NCBI GenBank assembly: GCA_018110825.1
Contig: JAGBCL010000031.1
Coordinates: 98,846-162,845, forward strand
Reading direction: 5' to 3'
DNA: 64,000 bases
Source: Oscillospiraceae bacterium
GTDB lineage: Bacteria > Bacillota > Clostridia > Oscillospirales > Ruminococcaceae
This document shows, piece by piece, positions 1 to 8,128 of the stretch; position 1 is the stretch's first letter; every line of letters starts with the position of its first letter. The position numbers and the translations under genes are program-made. The notes below the pieces were generated by a model. It was given only the letters and a program-made list of their open reading frames with translations, did no database searches and was not told the origin of the DNA.

Positions 1-192
1 CGTGGACAGCTGATATAGTCAAAGCATACTCCGTTATTTTTTGTGCAGAGCAGCCATAGTACTCTCCCGAAGCTAATGCCTCGGGGGTTTAATTAAAGGA
101 GAGGTTATATGAAAATTGAGTTGTAATCTTGTTTTTGACTATGGCTTTATTATACATGGCTATTGTGTTGGAATTATGAAAAAATGAAAAAA
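1..192. other. Left-edge stretch, no firm gene
   Basis: I see no gene I can support here. One plus-strand reading frame is open from the window edge to a TAG at 57-59, so it could be the last 18 codons of a gene outside the window. It is followed by a GC-rich hairpin (CCCGA at about 67-71 pairing with TCGGG at about 80-84) and a T run, which fits a rho-independent terminator. A good ribosome binding site at about 99-105 precedes only a five-codon ORF, so no protein is called. Confidence 0.3.
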
Positions 193-240
193 GGCAGATA
201 AAAGAAAAATCTCAAATTTGTAACAAATGTTACAATCTGC
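193..240 (-). terminator. Terminator of the ADH-SDR-GH9 operon
   Basis: Read on the minus strand, GCAGAT (235-240) pairs with ATCTGC (194-199) and is followed by CTTTTTTC. A second perfect hairpin, TTGTAACA/TGTTACAA (218-235), lies inside the loop. It sits directly after the GH9 stop codon. Confidence 0.6.
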
Positions 241-1842
241 TTAATTCAATAAAAATGCTATAGTGAATACTGCAGGGGAATTCCAGTAAATTGTGATTTC
301 GTTCAATGAATAGAATTCCTCGCGGTCAACATATGACTTCATCGGAGGTGTACCTGCAGGGATATAATCTCTTGCGGTTGGTTCAACGGGATTCTGATTC
401 GGTCCGCCGATTACCATGCCTGGGATACATTCTTCGATGCCGTCAGTTGCTGTTGGACGGAGATGAGGATAGTTACAGCGGTAATAGCCGTTACCCGTAA
501 CATAGCTTATTCCAAGAGCATTCACACCCATAAGCACGTCAAGTTGTTTCTGTGCGTACTCGGTATAATCTTTTTTGCCGAAGGTTGTGGCAATTGCAAA
601 GACCATACCGTGCTTCATAAGATTCATATTACTTCCCCAGCCGAAGTGGTTGAGGTTCATTGCCGCATTGTAGCCGTTCTTGTCAGCAAGATACGCAAGC
701 CACTCAGCTTCGGAGGTATAAGCATTTCTGAAGATTTCCAGCAAGTCCTTTTCACAGCTTTCACGTCCACAGGTAAGATATGCAAGTGTACCCAATCCGC
801 CAACTGAAGCGTAACCAAGCTGTGTAAGCTGAATTTCCAGCTCAAGCAGTTGCTTCATTTTATCGTGATAAGTCTCATTTCCCGTTGCCGCAAAAAGTTC
901 TGCATAAGCCCAGAAACGGTTGTCCTCATCACGCCATTCACCGTAAGCACCCGTTGTACATTCTTTCGGGTTGTCAAAAAGGAATTCAGGATTTGCGTCA
1001 AGCCACTCTGCTGACTTTTCAGCCGCCGCAAGAAGCTTGTCTGCAAATTTGCTGTCGTATTTTTTGTACACACGATAAGCAAGTGCAAAAACTGCCGCCG
1101 TGTCGGCTGTTGCCATAGATGAAACCGGGAGAACGTAAAGCTGTCCATTATCGTCCTCAGGCATTACAAAAGCCGCATGTCCCTTTGTGGTAAGCTTGTG
1201 GTAAACTCCACCGTCAGCTCTCTGCATTTTCATAATCCATTCCAGTTCATATCGGCACTCGGAAAGCATATCGGGAGTACCGTTTCCGCTTTCGGGGATG
1301 TTGAGGTTCTGCTTATCAAAAGATTTCGGATACAGCACATAACCATACAGAATATGTGCAAGTGCAACCGCACCTGCTGTAACATATCTGCCGTAGTCAC
1401 CTGCATCGTGCCAGCCGCCGCTTGCTTCAAGCTCAACGGGATTGTCTTTCCAGAGGACAGCATTTGTGTGGTGACATTTATCGTGCTTATACACGCCCGC
1501 GTGCTTTTCGTCAAGTCCACAGCCACAACGCAGGAAATAATATGCTTTTGAAACATCATCAAAAAGCTTATCGTAAGGCTTTCCATTGACTTCAAAGGCC
1601 TCGGAAGTTTCTCCGCTGTCAGTTCGGAGGGTAAACTTACCCTCGGAAGCAAACTCGGAAAAATCCGCTGTGAACACGTCGTCACCAGAATATTCATCGT
1701 TGCCGAAATGCTTCACGCTGCCCGAAAAAACAGTTGCACCGCTTTCATCAATAATATCAAATTTTTTAGCAGGGTTAACCAGCACGGCACGCTTTGTGCC
1801 GTCTGTGATATACCCCGACTGATTGATGTAAATTGTCGCCAT
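241..1842 (-). CDS. Glycoside hydrolase family 9 (intracellular cellodextrinase/endoglucanase type)
   Basis: Hydrolyses beta-1,4-glucans with inversion. Residues 1-85 look like the Ig-like CelD_N domain that precedes many GH9 catalytic modules; the (alpha/alpha)6 barrel fills the rest. GGWHDAGDYGRY at 142-153 carries the catalytic-base aspartates (D146/D149), and NE at 514-515 in the C-terminal signature supplies the general acid E515. There is no signal peptide, dockerin or carbohydrate-binding module, so it should act in the cytoplasm on imported cellodextrins rather than on cellulose. It is last in a three-gene operon, 12 bases after the SDR gene. Family is certain; the exact substrate (cellobiose units, glucan or mixed-linkage oligomers) is not. 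Confidence 0.93.
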   Translation of the reverse strand: MATIYINQSGYITDGTKRAVLVNPAKKFDIIDESGATVFSGSVKHFGNDEYSGDDVFTADFSEFASEGKFTLRTDSGETSEAFEVNGKPYDKLFDDVSKAYYFLRCGCGLDEKHAGVYKHDKCHHTNAVLWKDNPVELEASGGWHDAGDYGRYVTAGAVALAHILYGYVLYPKSFDKQNLNIPESGNGTPDMLSECRYELEWIMKMQRADGGVYHKLTTKGHAAFVMPEDDNGQLYVLPVSSMATADTAAVFALAYRVYKKYDSKFADKLLAAAEKSAEWLDANPEFLFDNPKECTTGAYGEWRDEDNRFWAYAELFAATGNETYHDKMKQLLELEIQLTQLGYASVGGLGTLAYLTCGRESCEKDLLEIFRNAYTSEAEWLAYLADKNGYNAAMNLNHFGWGSNMNLMKHGMVFAIATTFGKKDYTEYAQKQLDVLMGVNALGISYVTGNGYYRCNYPHLRPTATDGIEECIPGMVIGGPNQNPVEPTARDYIPAGTPPMKSYVDREEFYSLNEITIYWNSPAVFTIAFLLN

Positions 1843-1854
1843 AACTACACCGCC

Positions 1855-2607
1855 TTATTTTCCGTATGGGCTGTCAAACTCCGCTTCTGCCTTCTTTACA
1901 GCGTCCTCCAGGGTCATACCTGTGAAGAAAGGCGCATTGAGATATCTGCCTGATTTCTTGTCGTCAATGAATGCACCCACAACAATGCCAGGGATTGCAC
2001 TTTCAGGAGCGTTTGGTGCGTGTGGTCCGCCCAGGTCAGTTCTGCACCAGCCCGGGTCGGTGAGGTTGATGCAAACGTCTGTACCCTCAACAGTTGAGCC
2101 GAGGTCGATTGTGATTTTATCAAGTGCAGCCTTACTTGCGGAGTAGCCTGCCTGCTGTGGTTCAAGGCGGATACCGCTTGTTGTGTTGAGGATTCTGCCG
2201 AAGCCGTTTGCAATCATCTTAGGCATAAAGTGGTAACAGATCATTGCCGGAGCAATTGTATTGATTTTAAAGCTTTCTGTGTAGTCGGAAACAGGTGTCT
2301 TGAAATACTCATTTCTGTAAGCAATCTGCAAACCTGCGTTGTTCAGCACGATATCAACGGTCATACCGAGAGCGTCGATTTCAGCCAGCATCTTTTCAAC
2401 AGCGTCGAGGTCAGAAAGCTCAGACGCAACAGCGTAAGCTTCAACACCGAGAGCCTTTACTTCAGCAAGCACCTTGTCGCAGTTTTCGATTTTTCTGCTG
2501 TGGAGGATAAGGTTACAGCCCTGTTCAGCCATAAACTTTGCTGTGAGGTAGCCGATACCTCTGCTTGCGCCTGTGATAAGCGCCCATCTGCTTTTTACAT
2601 TCACCAT
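1855..2607 (-). CDS. Short-chain dehydrogenase/reductase
   Basis: NAD(P)-dependent oxidoreductase of the classical SDR type, 250 residues. The cofactor motif TGASRGIG is at 12-19, NNAG at 89-92, catalytic Ser at about 144 and YSASK at 155-159. The length is standard and the Rossmann fold is complete. It lies between an iron-type alcohol dehydrogenase (22-base gap) and the GH9 gene (12-base gap), all on the minus strand, so the three are probably one transcript. Substrate cannot be told from sequence; annotation as a 3-oxoacyl-ACP reductase would be overcalling. The start is ATG, with a GGAGA-type ribosome binding site upstream. Confidence 0.9.
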   Translation of the reverse strand: MVNVKSRWALITGASRGIGYLTAKFMAEQGCNLILHSRKIENCDKVLAEVKALGVEAYAVASELSDLDAVEKMLAEIDALGMTVDIVLNNAGLQIAYRNEYFKTPVSDYTESFKINTIAPAMICYHFMPKMIANGFGRILNTTSGIRLEPQQAGYSASKAALDKITIDLGSTVEGTDVCINLTDPGWCRTDLGGPHAPNAPESAIPGIVVGAFIDDKKSGRYLNAPFFTGMTLEDAVKKAEAEFDSPYGK

Positions 2608-2629
2608 AACATCTCTTCTCCTTCAGTTA

Positions 2630-3811
2630 TTATAATGTTGCGTGTGCCGCAATTTTAAGAATTTCAGTAATATCAGCTGCAGAAAGACGTACAAAGCCCC
2701 AGGTCTGTCCGTCGCCTACGCCGTGCTTTTCAACGAGTGTAGGAATGTCCTCTTCCTTTGCACCAAGCTCGGTAAAATTGATTGGCATACCGATTTCGTG
2801 GAGGAACTTTCTGAATGCCTTTATACCCTGCTTTGCAGTTTCCTCAGGCTTTTCAAAGTTCATTTCGCAACCCCAGATTCTTGTTGCCATCTGAGCAAAA
2901 CGCATAACATCGTGGTGCATAACAAATTCCATCCACGCAGGCATTACAACCGCAAGACCTGCACCGTGAGCAACGTCGTAAAGACCCGACAGCTCGTGCT
3001 CGATGCCGTGGCTGTTCCAGTCCTGACTTCTGCCTACGCCGATAATATCGTTGTGAGCAACAGTTCCTGCCCACATAATGTTTGCTCTTGCCTCATAATT
3101 ATTCGGGTCAGCTATAACTCTCGGAGTTTCCTTAATCATTGTAAGGAGCACCGCTTCGCAAAGTCTGTCGGTGATTTCGACTTCCTTTGTGTTTGTGAAG
3201 TAACGCTCGAAAACGTGCGCCATAATATCAGTTGCACCGCATCCTGTCTGATATGCAGGAAGTGTGCATGTCAGCTCAGGGTTGAGTACGGAAAATTTCG
3301 GACGAAGCATATCGGAAGCCGCATCACGTTTTAACATTCCCTCTTCCTTTGTAACAACTGTTGCACCTGAGCCTTCGCTTCCTGCCGCAGCAATTGTAAG
3401 CACTGTGCCAATAGGGAGAACCTTCTTGATTTCAGCCTTTCTTGAATAGAAGTCCCAGAAATCGCCGTCGTATGGAACACCCATTGCGATACCTTTTGCA
3501 CTATCGATACATGAGCCGCCACCAACGGAAAGGATGAAGTCAACATTTTCCTTGCGGCAAAGCTCGATTCCCTCGTAAATTTTTGTATCACGTGGGTTAG
3601 GCTGTACACCGCCAAGCTCGCAGTATGCGATGCCCTCTGCATCAAGAGACTTCTTCACACGGTCAAGAAGTCCCGACTTTACAGCTGAGCCTCCACCGTA
3701 GTGAATGAGCACCTTGCTTCCGCCGTACTTCTTGACGTATTTGCCGCATTCGTTTTCAGTGCCTTTACCGAAAACAAACTCGGTAGGGCTGTAGAATGTA
3801 AAATTATCCAT
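2630..3811 (-). CDS. Iron-containing alcohol dehydrogenase (butanol dehydrogenase-like)
   Basis: NAD(P)H-dependent group III alcohol dehydrogenase of 393 residues, most like the YqhD/BdhA branch that reduces aldehydes to alcohols in fermentation. GGGSCIDSAK at 97-106 is the nucleotide-binding motif. The metal ligands fit a Asp in GATDIMAH and the following His, plus two His in HGIEHELSGLYDVAHGAG. It is first in the ADH-SDR-GH9 operon, preceded by AAAAGGAGG nine bases before the ATG. The neighbouring terminator leaves little room for a promoter, so part of its expression could come from read-through of the transporter gene upstream. Physiological aldehyde unknown. Confidence 0.92.
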   Translation of the reverse strand: MDNFTFYSPTEFVFGKGTENECGKYVKKYGGSKVLIHYGGGSAVKSGLLDRVKKSLDAEGIAYCELGGVQPNPRDTKIYEGIELCRKENVDFILSVGGGSCIDSAKGIAMGVPYDGDFWDFYSRKAEIKKVLPIGTVLTIAAAGSEGSGATVVTKEEGMLKRDAASDMLRPKFSVLNPELTCTLPAYQTGCGATDIMAHVFERYFTNTKEVEITDRLCEAVLLTMIKETPRVIADPNNYEARANIMWAGTVAHNDIIGVGRSQDWNSHGIEHELSGLYDVAHGAGLAVVMPAWMEFVMHHDVMRFAQMATRIWGCEMNFEKPEETAKQGIKAFRKFLHEIGMPINFTELGAKEEDIPTLVEKHGVGDGQTWGFVRLSAADITEILKIAAHATL

Positions 3812-3844
3812 AACAATTTTGCCTCCTTTTGGTAAATTTAAGTT

Positions 3845-3890
3845 ATAAAAACAGCACCGTTCCTGACATTATTATGTTGGGACGGTGCTG
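3845..3890 (-). terminator. Terminator of the Na/phosphate symporter gene
   Basis: CAGCACCGTCC/GGAACGGTGCTG forms a strong stem (3852-3890) and, read on the minus strand, runs into TTTTTATAA. It separates the symporter gene from the ADH operon. Confidence 0.85.
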
Positions 3891-3899
3891 AAAGAGCCA

Positions 3900-5708
3900 T
3901 TACTGAAGGCTGTACTTTGCCATATATTCCTTTGTAAGATTGTTGAAAGCCTCGTCACCGCCTGCGTGCTGAGTCTGAATATACTCATGACGATTGAGGA
4001 CGGTAGGCTTTTTCTGTGTACCGAGGACGTAAACCGCAACGTTGGAACAGTGGTCGGAGATACGTTCGAGGTTGATGAGTGTATCAAGGAAGTTGATGCC
4101 TGTTTCAACAACGCACTTGCCTTCCTTAAGACGCTCGATATGACGAGCCTTGAGGGTTTCATTGAGGTAGTCAACGGTTTCTTCAAGCGGCTCAATTTTG
4201 ATAGCGAGCGCAGTATCGTTGTTCTTTACAGTTTCAACTGCCATTCTGATAATTTCCTGAACGGCGTCAGAAATTATGCCCAATTCCTTGAGGGCACTAT
4301 CGGAAAATTCAATGTTCATATCGTGGAGCTTGTCAGCAATTTCGATAAGGTTCATTGCGTAGTCACCGATACGCTCAAATTCGGATGTAAGGTGGAGAAG
4401 CTCTGTTACACGACGGTTTTCATAATCGGTAAGCTCACACTCGGTAATCTTTACAAGGTACGCATTGAGACGGTCCTCCATAATGTCCAGTGCTTCTTCA
4501 TTATCTTTAAGATGTGCAGACTCGGTATCGCTGTATTCGTCCTTATTGAACAGTTTTCTCATACCGATGAAGTTCTGATGCGCCATACGTCCCATATCAA
4601 TTACAGAATTGCTTGCCTGCTGGATAGCAAGTGCAGGGGACTTGAGAAGACGGTCGTCGAGAGTGTTGAACACGATTTCCTTTTCTTCGCTGTCAATGCC
4701 TTCCTTGATTTCCTTATCACGGATTGTTGCGCAAGCAAGCTTTTCAATAAGCCCTGCAAACGGGAGAAGGACGAGTGTTACAACAACATTGAACAATGTA
4801 TGGAAGTTGGCGATACCACCCATATCGATAGGGTCGTCCCAGAATGAGAAACCGATAAGTGCTTTTACGGAGTAGAAGAACACAAGGAACAGAACAGTAC
4901 CGATTACGTTGAAGTAAAGGTGAACCATTGCGGCACGCTTTGCGTTCTTTGATGTACCAACTGCAGAGATGATTGAAGTTACGCAGGTACCGATATTCTG
5001 ACCCATAATAATCGGGAATGCAGATGAGAATTTGAGGATACCAGTTGCGGAAATAGCCTGGAGGATACCGACAGAAGCTGAGGAGCTCTGGAGAAGAGCT
5101 GTTACAACCGCACCTGCAATGATACCGAGGATTGGGTTGGAGAGAGTTGCGAAAAGTGTTCTGAACGCTTCAAGCTCGGAAAGCGGCTTTACAGCAGAAG
5201 TCATTGAGAGCATACCTGTAAAGAGGATACCAAGACCAACCAGGGATTCACCTACATTCTTCTTTGTATCGTTCTTGCAGAGCATATAAATAAGCAGACC
5301 TGCAATGGCAATCATCGGAGCAAGATATGTTGGAGTAAGAAGGCTCATTACAAGTCCCACGTTCTCGTTGTTTTCGAGGTCACCAAGACGAAGAATCTGG
5401 CCTGTGATTGTTGTACCTATATTGGCACCCATAATTACACCGATAGCAGAACGTAGTTTGAGGATACCCGCGTTAACCATACCAACAACGATAACAGTTG
5501 TTGCACCTGAACTCTGGATTGCCGCTGTAACAAAGGCACCCAGCATTACGCTTTTGAATATATTGCTTGTGAGTCCGGAAAGAACCTTTTCCATCTTTCC
5601 GCTTGAAATCTTTTCGAGGCCGCGGCTGAGCATTACCATACCGTAGATGAACAGTGCTACACCGCCGAATGCTTTGATTGCAATAAGAATAATTTCGGAA
5701 GCTGTCAT
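3900..5708 (-). CDS. Na/Pi cotransporter family protein with PhoU-like domain
   Basis: Membrane symporter of the NptA/PNaS family, expected to take up phosphate with sodium. The first 330 or so residues hold two inverted repeats, each with the family's QSS signature (QSSGATT and QSSSASV) between hydrophobic helices. The last 250 residues are a soluble helical PhoU-like region. At 602 residues it matches the bacterial family. The ATG has AAAAGGAG nine bases upstream. It is monocistronic: divergent from recJ and closed by its own terminator. PhoU fusions are thought to tie uptake to phosphate status, but no Pho box was identified here. Confidence 0.9.
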   Translation of the reverse strand: MTASEIILIAIKAFGGVALFIYGMVMLSRGLEKISSGKMEKVLSGLTSNIFKSVMLGAFVTAAIQSSGATTVIVVGMVNAGILKLRSAIGVIMGANIGTTITGQILRLGDLENNENVGLVMSLLTPTYLAPMIAIAGLLIYMLCKNDTKKNVGESLVGLGILFTGMLSMTSAVKPLSELEAFRTLFATLSNPILGIIAGAVVTALLQSSSASVGILQAISATGILKFSSAFPIIMGQNIGTCVTSIISAVGTSKNAKRAAMVHLYFNVIGTVLFLVFFYSVKALIGFSFWDDPIDMGGIANFHTLFNVVVTLVLLPFAGLIEKLACATIRDKEIKEGIDSEEKEIVFNTLDDRLLKSPALAIQQASNSVIDMGRMAHQNFIGMRKLFNKDEYSDTESAHLKDNEEALDIMEDRLNAYLVKITECELTDYENRRVTELLHLTSEFERIGDYAMNLIEIADKLHDMNIEFSDSALKELGIISDAVQEIIRMAVETVKNNDTALAIKIEPLEETVDYLNETLKARHIERLKEGKCVVETGINFLDTLINLERISDHCSNVAVYVLGTQKKPTVLNRHEYIQTQHAGGDEAFNNLTKEYMAKYSLQ

Positions 5709-5949
5709 ATTTTCAATCTCCTTTTATAAAGCCTTGACGGAAACCTTCCGCCTGATATGTTTTCCATTTTTCACATACACATTCATTATAACAACAAGCA
5801 AAAAACAATAAAAGTACAATTTATGACAAGAATATTTTTCTCACTTTTACACAAATCCAGCAAAGGTACAGCAAAGAATTTTTGACATCTGTTACAAAAA
5901 TGGGCGAAAATAAATTTTATCCAGTGCTTAAAATTGTTCGCCATATATC

Positions 5950-5979
5950 TTGATTATTACAGCATAAATATGGTATAAT
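5950..5979 (+). promoter_or_regulatory. Sigma-A type promoter of the recJ run
   Basis: TTGATT at 5950-5955 and TATAAT at 5974-5979 are separated by 18 bases. It lies 95 bases before the recJ start, leaving a leader of about 85 bases. Confidence 0.65.
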
Positions 5980-6012
5980 AAAGGATAATATTTATTTTTG
6001 ATACTGAAAGGA

Positions 6013-6064
6013 ACCGCCATATTTCTTCGGATGTACGGAACGTTTGCACATTACGTAAGGCGGT
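6013..6064 (+). promoter_or_regulatory. Structured leader before recJ
   Basis: ACCGCC (6013-6018) pairs with GGCGGT (6059-6064), enclosing a 40-base loop with a smaller ACGT/ACGT stem. The closing stem ends just before the AGGA ribosome binding site and six Ts that precede the ATG, so folding could affect translation or termination. It does not match a riboswitch class I know. Confidence 0.4.
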
Positions 6065-6074
6065 AGGATTTTTT

Positions 6075-8105
6075 ATGAAAAAATGGAGCATTGGCAAGCC
6101 TGATTTTCAGGCTGTTGATATACTTTCGAAGCAAGGCGGACTCTCTGTAATTTGTGCAGGTGTACTTGCTTCAAGAAACATTGATACAATGGAAAAGGCG
6201 GCTGCTTTTTTTAATCAAAACAGTGATGAGGAAATCTTGTCTGACCCGTTTCTTATCCGTGATATGCAGGAGGCGGCAGATGCACTTCTTGCGGCAATTG
6301 ACGAGGGCAAACGTATCTGTGTTTACGGCGACTATGACTGCGACGGAATTACTGCAACGGCTGTTCTTTACTCATATATTGAATGTATGGGCGGCAATGT
6401 GGAATACTACATAAATCAGCGAAGTGAGGGATACGGTCTTTGTGCTGATGCGGTAAGACGTCTTGCAGAAAATGGAGTTGAAATGATTGTTACCGTGGAC
6501 AACGGTATTTCTGCAATTGAAGAAGCAAAACTTGTTGCTGAACTTGGCATGGAGCTTATCATCACTGACCATCACCAGCCCGGAGAGGAGCTTCCTGAAG
6601 CAATTGCTGTTGTTGACCCGCACCGCAGTGATGATTTGTCACCGTTCAAAGACTTGTGCGGCTGCGGAGTTGCACTGAAGCTTATTGCGGCAATGGATGG
6701 CGGCGATTACAGTTCGGCAATGGAGCAATTCTCCGACCTTGCGGCAATTGCTACAATCGCAGATATTGTCCCGCTTAAAGGTGAAAACCGTGAAATTGTC
6801 CGACAGGGATTGCATTACCTTGAAAATACGGAAAATGTAGGTCTGCAGGCTCTAATGAATGTGTCCGGTGTTAAAGTTCCGGTTTCTTCAACAAATGCCG
6901 CTTTTTCAATTGCACCGAGAATAAACGCTTCAGGGCGTTTCGGTTCCGCAAGCGAAGCTGTTGACTTGCTTCTCTGTGAGGACCCTGAGGAAGCTGAAAC
7001 AATGGCAAACCGCCTTAATCAGCTTAACAGTGAACGCCGCAAAACCGAAGCTGACATTATGGAAGAAATCAAGGAAGCTATCCTTGCAAAGCCTGAAATG
7101 CTCTGCAAGCGTGTGCTGTTCCTTTATGGAGAGGGCTGGCATCACGGCGTTATCGGAATTGTTGCCGCAAAGCTTGTTGAACGCTTCGGCAAGCCTGTTT
7201 TTATTCTTTCGGATGACGGCGATTACGCAAGAGGTTCGGCACGTTCCATTGAGGGTTTCTCAATTCATAAGGCACTTACTGCTTGCGCTGATGTGCTGAC
7301 AAAATTCGGCGGACACAGCGGTGCAGGCGGATTTTCACTGATGAAATCCGATATTGATAATTTTGACAATGCTTTGCAGAAATATGCGGCTGAAAACTTT
7401 TCTGCAATGCCCGTGCTTACGCTTCATGCCGATAAGCTTATCACGCCGCAGGAGCTTTCCGTTGAAAGTGTTTCATCACTTTCGATACTTGAACCCTGCG
7501 GTGAGGGCAACCCGCAGCCTCTTTTTGCAATGCTCTCGGTAAGGCTTCTTGATGTTGCGGCATTATCAGGCGGTGCACATACAAAACTGAAGCTTACATA
7601 CGGAAACAGCGGTGTTTACGGGCTTATGTTCGGAACAAAAACCGCAGAGTTTCCTTATAAAGCAGGGGATATGCTGGATATTCTTGCATACCCTGAAATA
7701 AATACTTTCGCAGGGAATACTTCTGTAAATATCAGAATTGCCGACCTGCGTAAAAGCGGTATTCAGCAGCAGAAATTTTTTGCTGCCAAAGACGCTTATG
7801 AAAAATACAAACGTGGAGAGGGTGCGGAAAAGGCACTTATCCCAAGAATTGTTCCTGACAGAAATGACCTCGCTGTAATCTACAGGGCAGTAACAGAAAA
7901 GAACGTTTTCTTTGACGCTGTTTACAGCACGGTGCAATCCGATGCTATCAATTACTGCAAGTTCCGTCTTGCACTTGATATTTTTGAGGAACTGGGATTG
8001 TTTGCTGTTGACCGCTACTGTGAAACGGTAAGCCGTATTCCGACCGACAAAAAGGTTGACCTTGACAGCTCTGTACTCCTCAGTGAGTTGAAAAATCTGC
8101 TTTAA
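6075..8105 (+). CDS. recJ: Single-stranded-DNA-specific exonuclease RecJ
   Basis: 5'-3' exonuclease on single-stranded DNA, acting in RecF-pathway recombination and base-excision repair. DHH-superfamily metal motifs are intact: YGDYDCDG (84-91), VDNGISA (141-147) and TDHH (164-167), followed by the DHHA1 motif GGHSGAGGF near 411-419. An OB-like region and a C-terminal extension bring it to 676 residues, in the range of Clostridial RecJ and longer than the E. coli enzyme. It opens a long plus-strand run and is followed 23 bases later by relA/spoT, the common order in Firmicutes, where an apt gene sometimes intervenes; none is present here. Confidence 0.95.
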   Translation: MKKWSIGKPDFQAVDILSKQGGLSVICAGVLASRNIDTMEKAAAFFNQNSDEEILSDPFLIRDMQEAADALLAAIDEGKRICVYGDYDCDGITATAVLYSYIECMGGNVEYYINQRSEGYGLCADAVRRLAENGVEMIVTVDNGISAIEEAKLVAELGMELIITDHHQPGEELPEAIAVVDPHRSDDLSPFKDLCGCGVALKLIAAMDGGDYSSAMEQFSDLAAIATIADIVPLKGENREIVRQGLHYLENTENVGLQALMNVSGVKVPVSSTNAAFSIAPRINASGRFGSASEAVDLLLCEDPEEAETMANRLNQLNSERRKTEADIMEEIKEAILAKPEMLCKRVLFLYGEGWHHGVIGIVAAKLVERFGKPVFILSDDGDYARGSARSIEGFSIHKALTACADVLTKFGGHSGAGGFSLMKSDIDNFDNALQKYAAENFSAMPVLTLHADKLITPQELSVESVSSLSILEPCGEGNPQPLFAMLSVRLLDVAALSGGAHTKLKLTYGNSGVYGLMFGTKTAEFPYKAGDMLDILAYPEINTFAGNTSVNIRIADLRKSGIQQQKFFAAKDAYEKYKRGEGAEKALIPRIVPDRNDLAVIYRAVTEKNVFFDAVYSTVQSDAINYCKFRLALDIFEELGLFAVDRYCETVSRIPTDKKVDLDSSVLLSELKNLL

Positions 8106-8128
8106 TCCTATAAAAAGGGGAAATTGTT

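Larger units (their letters stand above)
5709..6074. other. Divergent intergenic region (symporter / recJ)
   Basis: This 366-base region holds no ORF. The symporter side has a minus-strand TATAAT-like -10 near 5787-5792 and a small hairpin (GACGGAA/TTCCGCC, 5737-5753) in its leader. The recJ side carries the promoter and leader described separately. The middle (about 5800-5940) is AT-rich and contains nothing else I recognise. Confidence 0.5.

Noticed and set aside
99-127. Short gene after the strong ribosome binding site near the left edge
   Set aside because: The ORF is only five codons before a stop; nothing supports a functional peptide.
3885-4847. 320-codon plus-strand frame opposite the Na/phosphate symporter
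   Set aside because: It starts in the terminator and is antisense to conserved transporter and PhoU sequence. No family match or ribosome binding site.
6013-6064. Fluoride or guanidine riboswitch before recJ
   Set aside because: I tried to fit known consensus loops (including ACGR double hairpins), and the conserved bases do not match.
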